From Sambucus nigra (Eukaryota; Streptophyta; Magnoliopsida; Dipsacales; Adoxaceae), in the NCBI GenBank assembly GCA_949130495.1, contig OX422208.1:692307702-692371701 (forward strand): DNA of 64,000 bases, read 5' to 3'. How positions within the stretch are numbered: position 1 is the stretch's first letter; each line of letters opens with the position of its first letter. Positions 21,400-33,763 of the stretch are shown here, one piece after another. The position numbers were made by a program, and so were the translations under genes. The notes under the pieces are model-generated. The model ran no database searches. It saw only the letters and a program-made list of their open reading frames with translations, and was not told the origin of the DNA.

Positions 21400-24300
21400 C
21401 CTCAAAGGATTTTGAAATTTATTTTTTTAAATGTTTTTAGAGGATCAGGCCCACGTAGTTCTCGGTGGGGGAAAAGAAGAGATAGATTTTTTTTAGAATA
21501 GAAGGGAGATGAGAAGAGTCGTAGTGCGTCGAGATTTTGAACTAGAGGTAGAATTTCTTGATACGGTCCTGGTTGACTGGACATTCCATTTATTCCCCAT
21601 CGAGGTCGGTGAGCACAGCGGCTCCGCGCGATAGGATCTTCTTCATAATGTAGGGGCCGCTCCAACTGGGCTTAAATTTTCCTCTATGGTCCAAGATGGG
21701 CTCTACTATTTCTTTGTGGGCTAAGTCCCCCTCTTAGACACTGCGGTCCTTGACTCTCTTATTTAATGATCGTGATGTACGGCGATGGTACCCTTGTATG
21801 TGATATAGATCTTTCAATCTCCTTTCATTTAGGAGGGTCAGCTCGTCAAGATGGCTTTGGTACCAGTCTTCTTCGCTGACCTTGCTTTCAAGCATGACGC
21901 ACAACGAGGGTATTTCTAGCTCCATGGATAGGACGGCTTCCATGTCGTAGACTAGAGAGTAAGGGTTAGCCCCAGTAGAGGTTTGAACTATCATTCGGTA
22001 TCCCCAAAGGGCGTAAGCAATCCTATTGGCTCAATCACGACAATTCTCGGTCATCTTGTTGAAGATGACTTTGAGATTCTTATTGGCTGCTTCAACTTCT
22101 CCGTTGGTTTGAGGTCGGTATGGAGAGGATTTATATATTTGAATTCCATACTCGTCGACCACTTTCCTAACCTTTCTCTCAAAGTGTAACAAATTGTCTA
22201 ATACTAGTTCGTGTGGGATCCCAAATTGACAAATTATGTTTTTCTTGATGAATTTAGCCATTTTCTTGGCATTCAGAACTGCGTATGACTTGGCTTCGAC
22301 CCATTTAGTGAAGTATTCAATAGCGACTAGTATGAACTCATGACCATTGGATGCCTTCGGAGTGACTTTCCCTATGATATCGGTCCCCTATGTGGAAAAC
22401 GGCCAAGGAGAAGTCATGTTGTACAGTTCTCGTGGAGGCAGATGCTATAAGTTGGAGAACTATTGGCATTTGAGACATCTTTGAACATAGGTTGTGCAGT
22501 CCTGTACCATGGTAGTCCAATATTATCCCTGTTGAAAGATCTTTTTGGCGAGTATATGGCCGTTCATGTGGGGTCTGCATTCCTTGCTGTGGATTTTTTG
22601 CATTATTTCTTTAATACCAGCCCCTACGATGCAATGTAAATGGATTCCATCAAAGTTTCTCTTAAAAGGTTCTTTATCACGCACAACGTATTGGGTGGCC
22701 AGTCTGTAGAGAGTTTCTCGATCTTTCTTGTTGGCTCCTTGGGTATACCTACCATATTTGAGGAGGCGTCAAATATCATAGTACCAACAGTCGGCTATTT
22801 CATATTCTTCCTCTATCCAGAGCTCGATGTGGTAGCAGTATGTTGGTTTGTCTTATTTTTGGACAAGGAAGGGAGCTATGGTTATTCCTTGGGGCATATC
22901 AATCATGGAGGCTAAGGTGGAAAGGGCATCACCTAGGTTCTTTTTTTCTCGGTGCAGGCAGTGGAAAGTGATTTCTTAGAATTGGGAAGCTAGTTCTTCA
23001 AGCTAGGCATGGAAGGGTAAGAGTTTATCGTCCTTAACTTTCCATTTCCTGAGTACATGATTAATGATGAGGGTTGAATCCCCATAGACATCAAGGTATC
23101 GAATTCCTTTCTTGAGGGAAACCTTGAGGCCTACCGTGCATGCCTCGTATTCAGTCATATTGTTAGTGTAGGGTAAATCCAATTTAATGTCAATGGGAGT
23201 GTGGGAGTCATTAGGGGAAATTAGAAGGATTCCAATTACATATCCTTTTTTATTAGCAGCGTCATCAAAGAACATTTGCTATCGAAGATCTTCTTGGCAG
23301 GCTCAAATGATATTCTTATTTGGGAATTCAGAAATCTAGACATTGGCTTCTTTCATAAGGTAGTCAGCAAGGTAGTCAGGTATAGCTCTCCCTTTTATGG
23401 CTTTCTGTGTGACATAGGTGATATCAAACTTGGCTAGAAGCATCAACCAATAATCCATTCGAATGGATAGGGTGGCCTTATCGAGTAGGTACTTGATGTG
23501 ATCCATTTGGGATATGAGTCTAATGGGGCAGGCGAGCATATAGTGCCATAAATTTTGGGTAACCTAGATAAAAGAGACACATGATTTTTCCAAGGAAGTG
23601 TAGTTGACCTCGTAATCGACCAATTTCTGACTGGCATAGTAGATGGCTTTCTCTTTGCGGGTGTCTTCAAGGTATTGAGCTAGCAGAGCCCTACCTGCAA
23701 TATCGGTCACGATTAGGTATAGGAGTAAGGGAATACTAGGGCGAGGTGGAATGAGAACCAAAGGTCGGGTTAGGTATTGCTTAATTTGGTCGAAGGCTTC
23801 TTGGCAAGCCTTATTCCAGACCTTAGTTAAATCCTTTCAGAGGAGTTTGAAGATGGGTTCACAGATAAAAGTCAATAGGCTGATGAATCGACTGATGTAT
23901 TGTAATTTCCCAAGAAATCCTCAAACTTCTTTCTCCGTTCGGGGAGGTGGAACCTCAAGTATGGCTTTCATCTTGGTAGGATCTTCTTCTATCCCTTTAT
24001 CACTAGCCATAAATCCCAAGAGTTTCCCTTTGGTAATGCGGAAGACATATTTCTGTGGGTTAAGACGCATTTGGTACTGTCGCATTCGTTCAAAGAATTT
24101 CTAAAGAGCGGGAACATGACCTTATCTAGTCTTGGACTTGATAATAATGTCATTTACATAGACCTCGACTTCCTTGTGTATCAGATCGTGCAGAATGGTT
24201 GTGACAGCCCTTTGGTAGGTAATTCCTGTGTTCTTGAGACTAAATGGCATGACAGTGTAGCAAAAAGTTCCCCAAGGGGTGATGAATACAGTTTTCTCTT

Positions 24301-25604
24301 GATGATCAGGGTGCATCTTGATCTGATTATATCCGGTAAACCCGTCAATGAATGACTTGAGAGTGTGACTGGATGTATTTTCCATAATCATATCGATGTT
24401 GGGTAGCGGGTAATCATCCTTCGAAGTTGCTTGTTCAAGTCTCGATAGTCGACACATATGTTGTCCTTTCCTCATAATTTCGGCACATGTATGATATTGG
24501 CTAGCCATGTGGGATATTCAATCACACGAATAAGACCAAGTTCAATTGCTTGACTACTTCTTCTTTTACTTCGAGTGACCATTTGGTGCGGAGCATTCGC
24601 AGCTTCTGTTTGACTATTTTACATTTTGGGAGAGTTGGAATCTCATGCGGTGCTATCTCAGGGTCAATGTCAGGCATATCATCGAAGGACCATGCAAAGA
24701 CATCCGTGAACTCCTTTAGTATCTCTTCGAGTTGCGTGTGTTCGTGCTCATTAAGGGTAGCCGATATCCTAATTATTCGCATTTGGCGACTAGAACCAAG
24801 ATTAATAACAACAGTTTCATCTTCATTAACTTGAACGAGGTTATGTTGTTTGTTATTACACTTATTTAAATCAGTTAAGAATTGTTCATTTGCAAAGTCA
24901 TCATCATCAAGAGTTTGATAGGAATCAAGATAATTAATGTAAGTCAGAGCAAGATAATCAAAATTTTCATTTATCTCATTGATAGGAAAAATAGCATTGA
25001 GAACCTCATTAAATGAGGTCTCGATTACTTCAGAATGGGATGAAACAACTACAAGGGAAAGGGGGTAAACATCAGGGTTACGTTGAATATCAGCCGGTGG
25101 CACAGGTGCATCATGCCAGTTGAGAAGAGGTGTATCAACTTCTTTGATGAGGTAGGATGGATCAGATGATGTAGTCCCTGAGTGGATCATACAGAGTGTC
25201 ATCCCCAGTATCTGCAAGTTGAAAGAATTCATATAGTCAATGTCCTCATAATCCACGATATCAACTATGGTATCCTCAGTGAGGGGTTGCACATAGTGTT
25301 GGGAACTTTCGGCTCCCAGGTAGCTATCTTGAAAAAAAAAATCTCCATTCCTGGTTTCCTCCTTTTGTCTACGGGGTTATACCAAGGTTTAGGGAATCTA
25401 CAGAAGGGGAAATCTTCGCCCTCTAGGATAAATCTTAAATTTAGGGAATCTCCCGAGATAGTTCTACGCATTCCAACTTTCTCTTCAGTTGAGGCTATCG
25501 GATAAATATGAGTTCTTCTTCTGATGGTTGATAGCCCAAACCATAAGGAGGAAAGGCCTCCTTCAACACAATAGGTTCGGTTATCCCTTATTGGCTTTAC
25601 CCTA
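21400..25604 (-). pseudogene. Element C pol: RT, dual RNase H and integrase, heavily mutated
   Basis: From 25604 downwards: an RT leader (25292-24522, FAWSFDDMPDIDPEIAPHEI), RT (24508-24050), native RNase H (about 23900-23350), archaeal-type RNase H (23275-22930, FFDDAANKKG and EYEACTVGLK motifs) and integrase (22580-21734). The catalytic RT box reads YVND: the codon at 24154-24152 is AAT (Asn) where Asp is required. The integrase core keeps the second Asp in a distorted LDNLLHF and the Glu of NGEVEA. Many stops and frameshifts. The part upstream of 25604 continues at 53019 beyond element D. Confidence 0.88.
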
Positions 25605-26458
25605 TGATGATGCTGTAAACAACACCACCAGGTGAGGTGTTGAAAAGCTCAGGCTACCAATAACAATGGCATCACAAGAGTAAATATCTAGTAGAGGGAG
25701 GTGAGGAGAAGAGGAGAAACACTAGTATATAAGTGGTTCAGCCAATCTATCCTACGTCCACTGTGAGTGTGTGAATAATTTCACTAGAATTAGGGCACTA
25801 ATGGCATGTGATACAATCTCTCTCTTTCTCTCTCTACTGTGTATACCAACAGAGTTTTAGCTAGGGTTACAATTATCGATCCCTTTGCAAAGTAGGAGAT
25901 GTCCTATATTTATAGTGCTTGGCTGGTGTAATGTACCCCTCAAGCATGCATTGAGCATGTATGAGTTGAACACACCAAACATAAGTGGACACCTAGCTAT
26001 TCCGTTTATAAGGAATGATGACCAAATATTCCCCCACATGAGGGGAATGATTTGGTTATAACTGAATTTCCACATGCTCCAAGTTCTACATGTGGTTGCA
26101 TATGCTCGGACCTATAATATCATTTTTTGTAACCTTAGCCAGGCCGAGTACGAGGCTGGAGGAGTTTGATAGTTGCTTTGTCCTGCCAATCATCTATATG
26201 GCCTCAGCTTGGGAGACTGGTCGAGGTTATATACGAGGTAGGGTGTAACGTCAGCTGAGGCAAAGTACGAGGTTGGGAATATCTTGAGCCCATGAGACCC
26301 TGCTGGCCTCGGCTAATGGCAAGCCAAGGTTAGTAAAATAGGGGCCAACCATTCAGAAGATGACCTTCCCGATGGCTGTTGTAAACTTCCTGTCAACTCG
26401 ACGGTGGACTGGCCGAGGTGTGTGACCTTGAGTATGAGGGTAAACTTTGGGCATATCA
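25605..26458 (-). repeat. 3' LTR of element D (854 bp)
   Basis: On the minus strand it begins TGATATGCCC and ends CAGCATCATCA. It aligns along its length with 52198-53013. It contains a CT-rich microsatellite near 25810-25840 and a TATA box near 25905-25915. It is preceded (plus coordinates 26459-26478) by a polypurine tract. Confidence 0.93.
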
Positions 26459-26478
26459 ATCACCCCCTAGCCCTTAGT
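26459..26478 (-). other. Polypurine tract of element D
   Basis: On the minus strand TAAGGGCTAGGGGGTGAT directly precedes the LTR start TGATATG, the expected plus-strand primer for reverse transcription. Confidence 0.7.
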
Positions 26479-26833
26479 CTCCTATGTGAGTAGGTGATTG
26501 AGGTGTATGTAGGTTAGGCCGAGGATGAGTTACTCATGGTGTCTTGGGGCGTGCAGTAATTCTTTGGGACAGGTCACTTATTGAAGTGGCTAACGTAGTC
26601 CCCAAGGTATGAAAATTCTGGCAGCATCTTTTAGGTTTCATAGGGTAATGATGAGGATATTGGAAATCGTTCCCCATCATTGAGAAGGTTTAAAAGCTTT
26701 CTCTTTCCTCATTTCTCTTTTTTTTCCTCCAAATTTCACCCGCCTAAGCTTTCCTTTCCTACAGAAAACACTACATACCCACCATAGCCAAAGCTTGATC
26801 ATTTTTCTGGTTTTTTACACATCTCAAGGTCGT

Positions 26834-29647
26834 ATGTCTTTACTCTTCGCTCTTCATTATTCAGGTAACCTCCTTCGACCCGTATTCTCCCATTTATGGG
26901 TATATTTGCGTATTAGTTCCTTTTATGTTGGTTTCTCTTGGTTTTCAAGCGAACAAGCCCACTACTGTTTGGTGGTTATTAGGCCAGGCTTGGTGGGGTT
27001 GGGTATTTTTAGGACTATTCTAGGCTGGTCCGAGGTTATTCTAGCTAAAACCCCTTCCTTTCTGGCTTCCGGTGACCTTCCGGTCACCTTCTCCGGTGAC
27101 CTACCCTTGTGTGTTTTTAGTGTTCTTGTTAGAAACCCTTTGGATTCCACATTTTAAACTTTAATTTGAGTAGCACAAGTTGTTTGCCTGTTTGTCCTTT
27201 TTTAGTTCGAACTCTCAAAGTGTTGTGTCGTCTTCTGAATGCTCAGAGCTTTGTATAAGCTCATTGAAGAATTCCCATCTCTATGTGATAAGACCTTTGA
27301 GAAGATTAAACAAATAGAGTTATCCCAAGAGGAAGCTCATAGGGCATATTCCTTTCCCCTCAGACCAATCTTTCCTCCTCACTTAAAGATCATATACCCT
27401 GAGCCTACTGAGCCTGCAAAGGTTCCTGAACCAATGTCTGAGGATAACGCTTCTTCAGACCCAATGTCAATGTCTAAGGCAGGTGAATTTATATACTCTC
27501 TTCAAGAGGCTATGGATTATTCTCTTAAGCAATGTGAGGTTTCGGAAGAAGTCGAGGTTTCAAGTCGTGCCTCGTCCCACCAAGGTGCTATCACTTCACA
27601 TAAATCTTCTTATATTAAAATCTTAGGGCCTAATGTGGCAATTGCCCATCCTATTGATGCCATTCCCCCATCGACTGCCACCGGGTTTGAATTTGCGAAC
27701 ATGTTTCCTGGTGGTCCCCCTACAAGTGCCCAGGCCGATGTTGTCGGGGATGGTGATGATGATGAAGGGAACAAACTTGACACCTCTGAAGCGACGAAGT
27801 ATGAGAGTATCGTGAACGAGTACGACCTTCTTTCTTTTAGGAACCTATATTCCTTAGATTCTTCAATCATCCTTAGGAAACCTATGATGGATAAGAGGGC
27901 CTTCGATGGAAAAATATATGTTCATGAGAAGATGTTTAAGTTAGGCTTTCGTCTTCCTATCCACCCAGTTATCAGGGCTATACTCTCATATATAAATCTT
28001 GCCCCTTCCAAATTATCCCCCAATGCTTGGAAGGTTATGATTGGGGCCATCGTCCTTTGGAGGGTTGTTCACCATTAAGACCTTCCAGTTAGAGTTTTTA
28101 CGAGTTTTTACGTCCCCTCGTCTGCCAAAAACCACCCCATGTACTATCACTTCTTTGCTGGAAAATCTGAGAAGAAGATGCTCTGGGCACCCAAACTTCA
28201 AATCATAACTGGAAACCACGGTACTTCTTTGCTTCTGGGGCATTGCAGTTTGGTTCGGACGAAGCTTCTAGAATATCGGTTCCAAGGACCCCATGGGATG
28301 TGGGAAAGTCTCCCACGCGGCTAAAGCTGAACCTGGCCTTATCTAGGACAATTACAAAAATGTTGAGGACCTTCGCAATCAAGGTGAAAAAGGCCGTCTC
28401 ATTAAATATGAACATTTGATGACCCCCTATTACCTTTGTCAGACAGGTTTGGGGGGTGGTCCCCTGGAAGAGCTTCGTAATTCTTTAATATTTTTCTTAC
28501 CCAATTTATGCCTCTTATATTTTTTATCTCTGATCGACTAACTCAAAGACTTGTCTTTTGTAGAGCGTCCAACTGGCATACCAGACGAGTTTTGGGTGAT
28601 GTCTTCTCCTTGTTTAGTGAACCTCATGGAAAAGAGGGGTGGTAAGAGTGCACCACTGTCATCCATAAAAATAACGTCAGCACCTCCAAGGCCAATGATA
28701 GCAAAAAGAGGAAGTTCACGTCTGACCCAACGCATACGAGGCAGAGTAAGGCTCAGGCAAAAAATCATGCCATACCCATTTCTATAGATGATGCCCTGAC
28801 TGTTTGTCTATCTCAGCTTAAAATCAGAGATAGCATGATTGGCCACAGTCTGAAGGTTGTCCATGCTATTTGCGCTATAATGAATGAGGAAGACAAGTGT
28901 TTTCTTCATTCCTTGGACGTCTCTTTGCTGGCCGAGTTCGCCCTTCACAAGTTAATCCAGGTATTATTTATTAGCTCTTTCTTTCAAGTGTTACCTCAGC
29001 TTCTTGGAAACTATTACTCATACATTCGTACGTCTGATCTTCCTCTGCAGGGTGTCTTGTCTTTTCATTATCTTATTGAGTGGACCCTAAAGAAGATGCC
29101 CCTTATAGAAAAAGGGTAAGGAATTTATGAGGGTTGAGGTCTCTCTGAATGCAGAGGTTGAAAAGTTAAAAGGAGTAATCAAGGATAGGGACAACCAGAT
29201 GTCTCAGCTCAAGAAGGATTACTGCAAGGCTCTGAAGGCCAAGGATGACATTCTTCAATCGAAGGTTGATATTGAAATCAAAGTTTCCTTTGAAGATGCC
29301 TCAGAGAAATTCGTTGAGGACTATAAGGTCTCTGATGAGTTTGTCAGCTTTGTCTTTTAGTACCTAGAGAGGGGTATCAAAGCGACCAGCGGATGGGCGA
29401 CCATGAAACAAAGTGATTCTTGGGGCTTAACTGCGAGGACTTTGTTGATATCATCTTTGGAGATCCTCAGTTTGCTCAGGCCTTGAAGGAAGTTGAAGAG
29501 GGTGATGTCGCTCCAGTTGAGACTGCTCCTCTCGAGGTCACAAAGACAGAAGACGGTACTCATCACGATGATGAAGTTGAAGTTACCAACGTCGGCGTTA
29601 ACCAGACGACCATAGTTACTGGTGGGTCGACTCCTGTCGAGGCATAG
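26834..29647 (+). pseudogene. Antisense gene of element D: Transposase_28-like protein with coiled-coil tail
   Basis: It is opposite to D and tail to tail with its pol. The main frame 27239-28078 contains EKMFKLGFRLPIHPVIRAIL..INLAPSKLSPNAWK. I recognise this as the 'putative gypsy-type transposon' (Transposase_28) domain of antisense frames. The part after 28078 continues the family in shifted frames, and an acceptor-like TTTTGTAG precedes 28561. From 29127 a Lys/Glu-rich coiled coil follows. A short 5' exon (ATG 26834, donor GTAACC at 26865, acceptor at 27204-27205) is possible but its phase does not fit cleanly. Stops and frameshifts show decay. Function of this family is unknown. Confidence 0.65.
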
Positions 29648-29846
29648 GGACTCTTGCTAATTAACAACTTTTCCTTGTGAAGCTTTTTGGTAGTTTTAAT
29701 TTTGATGAACTTTGTCTATAATTCTTATTTTTATGAATTTAGTCAGGATTATAATTTTGAATCCTCATTATGATATGATCATAAGTAACTTGGCTTCTTC
29801 TGATTCTATTGCTTCATATGATGTTTTGTTGTTCTATAAAACAGAA

Positions 29847-30864
29847 CACCAAATTATGGTGTTTTACCCTTATATTTTTACCACACTAATTAAAGTTCTG
29901 AGGTCACCAAATTATGGTGCTTTACCTCCATTATTTCACCAAACTAATTGATGTTATAAGGTCTGAGTTCACCAAATTATGATGTTTCACCTTCATAATT
30001 TCACCAAATTAATGATGTTTAACACCTGAGGCCACCAAATTAATGATGTTTCACCTCATCTTTTCACCAAACTAATGATGTTAAAAGTCTGAGGTCACCA
30101 AATTATGGTGTTTCACCTCAATAATTTCATAAAATTAACGATGTTTAACACCTAAGGTCACCAAATTAATGATGTTTCACCTCATCTTTCACCAAACTAA
30201 TGATGCTAAAGGTCTGAGGTCACCAAATTATGGTGTTTCACCTTAATGATTGCACCAAATTAATGATGTTTAACACCTGAGGTCACCAAATTAATGATGT
30301 TAAAGGTCTGAGGTCAACAAATTATGGTGTTTATCCTTAATAATTTCACCAAATTATTGGTGTTTAGGGTCTGAGATTACCAAATTATGGTGTTTTACCT
30401 CAATGATTTCACCAAATTAATGATGTTTAACACACGAGGTCACCAAATTAATGATGTTTCACCTCATCTTTCACCAAACTAATGATGTTAAAGGTCCGAG
30501 GTCACCAAATTATGGTATTTACCCTCATATTTTCACCAAATTAATGGTGTTTAAGGTCTGAGGTCACCAAATTATGGTGTTTACCTTCATATTTTCAACA
30601 AATTAATGGTGTTTAACACCTGAGGTCACCAAATTAATGATGTTTCACCTCACCTTTTGCCAAACTAATGATGTTAAAGGTCCGAGGTCACCAAATTATG
30701 GTGTTTACCCTCATATTTTCACCAAATTAATGGTGTTTAAGGTCTGAGGTCACCAAATTATGATGTTTACCCTCATATTTTCACCAAATTAATAGTGTTT
30801 AAGGTCCGAGGTCACCAAATTATGATGTTTACCCTTATATTTTCACCAAACTAATGATGTTAAA
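29847..30864. repeat. Tandem array of ~62-bp units in element D
   Basis: About sixteen head-to-tail units of ~62 bp, each made of two ~31-bp halves. One half has CACCAAATTATGGTG (dyad CACCA-AATTA-TGGTG), the other CACCAAATTAATGATG or CACCAAATTAATGGTG. It lies exactly between the stop of the antisense gene (29647) and the stop of pol (30969), the same place as the array of A. Sequence is unrelated to that of A or C. Confidence 0.92.
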
Positions 30865-30968
30865 TACAAGTACATTGGAACAAAAGCATTAACACAATGT
30901 TACCACTTTTTCATTAACATTCTCTATATAAGTTTATAGCTGTATTAAAAAAAGATCTAGTTGCAACA

Positions 30969-33735
30969 TCATAAGTAATATTTTTTCAAGTGATCGGCAT
31001 TCCAAGGGTTGGAGAAGGAATCCCCTTCGGGATTTTCTAGTCGGTAGGTACTAGATACTACTTTATCAATTACCCTATAAGGACCATGCCAATTAGGATG
31101 GAGCTTTTTTTTCCCACATCTTCTTCAAGACTAGGTCTCCCACAGCTATCGGCCTTGACTTCACTCTCTGATTATAAAATCTCGCAGTTCTCTACTGATA
31201 GGCTACTTGTCTTATTTTTACATACTCTCTTCTTTCTCAATCAAATCAAGATCAAGTCTTCTTTCTTTCACATTCCTCCGAGGGTTATATGCCTGAAATC
31301 TATGAGTGGGAAGTCCTACCTCTGTTGGGATGATAGCCTCTGAGCTATAGGCTAACATAAATGGAGTTTATCTTGTTGGTGTCCTCGCTGTCGTTTTGTA
31401 GGCCCAAAGTACAGCATATACCTCCTCTATCCATCTTCCTTTGGCCTCTTCCAACCTCTTCTTTATCCCATCAAGGATTGTTTAATTTGTGACCTCGATT
31501 TGACCATTTTCCTGATGTCGGCCAGAAGAAGAGAAAAAATGCTTGATCCCTACTCTTTCGCATTACTTTTCTAAGGAAAGATTCCTGAACTGGGTTCCAT
31601 TATCTGAGATGAGGATATTTGGAAGTCCATACCTGCATATGATGTTCTTCCAAATGAACTGGAAAGTTTTTTTCTCAGTCATTATGATTATTGGCTCGGC
31701 CTCTACCCATTTGGAGAAATAATCAATTGCCACTATTAAGAACCGATAGTTATTTACAGCTCTTGGCAAGGGTCCTACCAAGTCAATGCCTGATTAGGCA
31801 CATATTCTTCATATTTATCCCCTTAATTTCGGTATTTTTATGATCCCGTGCAGTGTAAATAGCTTAGATTTGTCTCAAATTTATGCTACTAACCTATTTT
31901 GGAAAGTATTCCACTACCTTACCTTTGTCGTCACATTCACACGTCCTAACTCCCTATGGATTCGATACCCACACTCGCCACTATACTCCTTAAGAGTGTA
32001 GTTACAAGTTTAGATTTTTTGTATTGAGGTTGGAAGCCGATAACAACGACTAGCGTATTACACGGACGCTCGGTTTTTCCACTCGATCAATGCCCCATAC
32101 TATGAACGACCAAGGGGAATTGATAGAAGTCAGAGGTTGGTGTGGCTGATGGGGGATGGTGGAGAATCTTTGACACTTATCACACTTCTTCACGTACACA
32201 GATGCATCTTTAGCTAAGGTCTGACACCAGTACCCCTGAGTGATTATCCTCTTAGCCAACATCCTCCCTCCTATGTGACTTTAACAAGAGCCCTCATGCA
32301 CATCTTGCAAGACGTGTGGAACCTCTAAAGGGTGGACACATCTGAGGAGAGGGATAGGGAATCCTTTTTTGTACAAAACATCTCCTACAATTGAAAATTT
32401 AACAGCTCTCAACCTCAATTTTCTTCTTTCTAACTTTGACTCTGGCAGCTCTCCCTCTCTGATGTATCTTATAAGAGGGTCCATCCACGAGTCTCCCATA
32501 CTCAAGCTTAGGCAAGGTCTTTCAACCTCTTCTTCTTCGATGGTCGGCTTGAGAAGAATCTCAACTATCACTATTCTCCTTATGTCTATTCTTCTCGCTG
32601 AAGCCAACCTCGCGAGTGCATCAGCTCGGCTGTTGTCTAGCCGAGGTATCCTCTTTATTATTACTTCCTTGAAGATTTCTAACAATTTTCTCACCCTATT
32701 TAGGTATTTGGCCATATTTTGATCTTTGGCCTCATACACCCCTAGGATTTGGTTCACGACCAATCTTGTGTCACTGTGGACTAGGAGTTGGTCGACGTTT
32801 AGGGATTTTTCCAAAGAGAGGCCTGCTATTAATGCCTCGTACTCTGACTCATTATTGGAAGCTTTAAAGTTGAACCTCAGCATATATTCAATATATGTAC
32901 CATCTAGTGTCGACACTATCAGACCTGCTCAACTACCGCTTTCACAGGACGATCCATCAATAAAGAGGTTCTAGATGGTTTCATATAAAGAGAAGTTAGC
33001 CTCTGCTAGGGTCCCTTACCTGAAGTGGTATCTCTCTTCTTCATTCTTAACTATTCTTTATCTGACAGCACTTGCCTCGGCCTCGTTCGAAGTTCGGCCG
33101 ACATTTCTCTCTACTGACTCATCATCAGCCTCTTTGTTCTTTCCAACCTTGACCTTATCCCTGGTAAACTTGTCTATAAAATCTGCGAGTGCCTGTCCCT
33201 TGATGGAAACCCTACGTTGATAAATAATATCGTATTCCCCCAACTAGATTGCCCAGGTCATTAGTCTTCCTGACTTCTCAGACTTATGGAGGACCTGTCT
33301 TAGTGGGGAATCAACGAGGACGACCATGGAGTGGGCCTGGAAGCATGGCTTCATTTTTCTAGACGTATATATCAAAGCATAGGCTAACTTTTCAATTCGA
33401 GGGTACTTCTGCTAAAACCTTTGGAGTGTTTTGTTATTAAAGTACACTATTCTCTGCACTCCATCCTCTTTTCTTACTATTGCAATACTGATGGCTGATT
33501 CTGAGATAGCTAAATATACATATAACTTCTTACCCTGAATTGGCCGAGACAGGAGTAGGGGGAACCGAGGTAGGACTTCAGCTATTTAAAATCTATGTCA
33601 TATTCCTCATTCCATTCGAATGCCTTTTAAAGAAGTTTGAAAAAAGGAAGACATTTATATGTAGCTCTAGAATTCATAGTAATAGGGCACGAGTTTACTT
33701 GAAATACTTTGGTGCTTTAAATTTCCGGTGTCCGT
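30969..33735 (-). pseudogene. Element D pol without RT: RNase H, archaeal-type RNase H, integrase
   Basis: The recognisable frame starts near 33735, at the RT/RNase H boundary (KAFEWNEE-like near 33630). It continues through a degenerate native RNase H, a linker, archaeal-type RNase H (32916-32500, EYMLRFNFKASNNESEYEALIAGL and VHSDTRLVVNQI), the integrase zinc domain (HPLEV..HEGSC, KKCDKCQRFS) and the DDE core (IDYFSKWVEAEP, SDNGTQF, NGQIEVTN). It ends with NPWNADHLKKYYL and TGA at 30971-30969. A 299-bp solo LTR interrupts it at 31791-32089. Numerous stops and frameshifts. Confidence 0.88.
31791..32089. mobile_element. Solo LTR inside the integrase of D, flanked by ATGCC
   Basis: A 299-bp segment starts TGATTAGG and ends CTCGATCA. 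It is flanked by ATGCC at 31786-31790 and at 32090-32094, and removing it restores the integrase homology. TG...CA ends with a 5-bp duplication and no internal region define a solo LTR. A diverged relative of its last ~150 bp lies at 62955-63112. Confidence 0.85.
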
Positions 33736-33763
33736 ACATATATATATATATATATATATATAA
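33736..33763. repeat. (TA)n microsatellite at the D breakpoint
   Basis: About a dozen TA dinucleotides start exactly where homology of D to other pol genes ends. The left edge of the foreign block therefore lies here or within the tract. Confidence 0.8.

Noticed and set aside
29847..30864. Second regular array, again CRISPR-like at first glance
   Set aside because: Head-to-tail satellite units without variable spacers, inside element D.
31791..32089. DNA transposon with 8-bp duplication TCAATGCC
   Set aside because: The boundaries fit TG...CA with 5-bp ATGCC equally well or better, and the ends show no terminal inverted repeat of transposon type.
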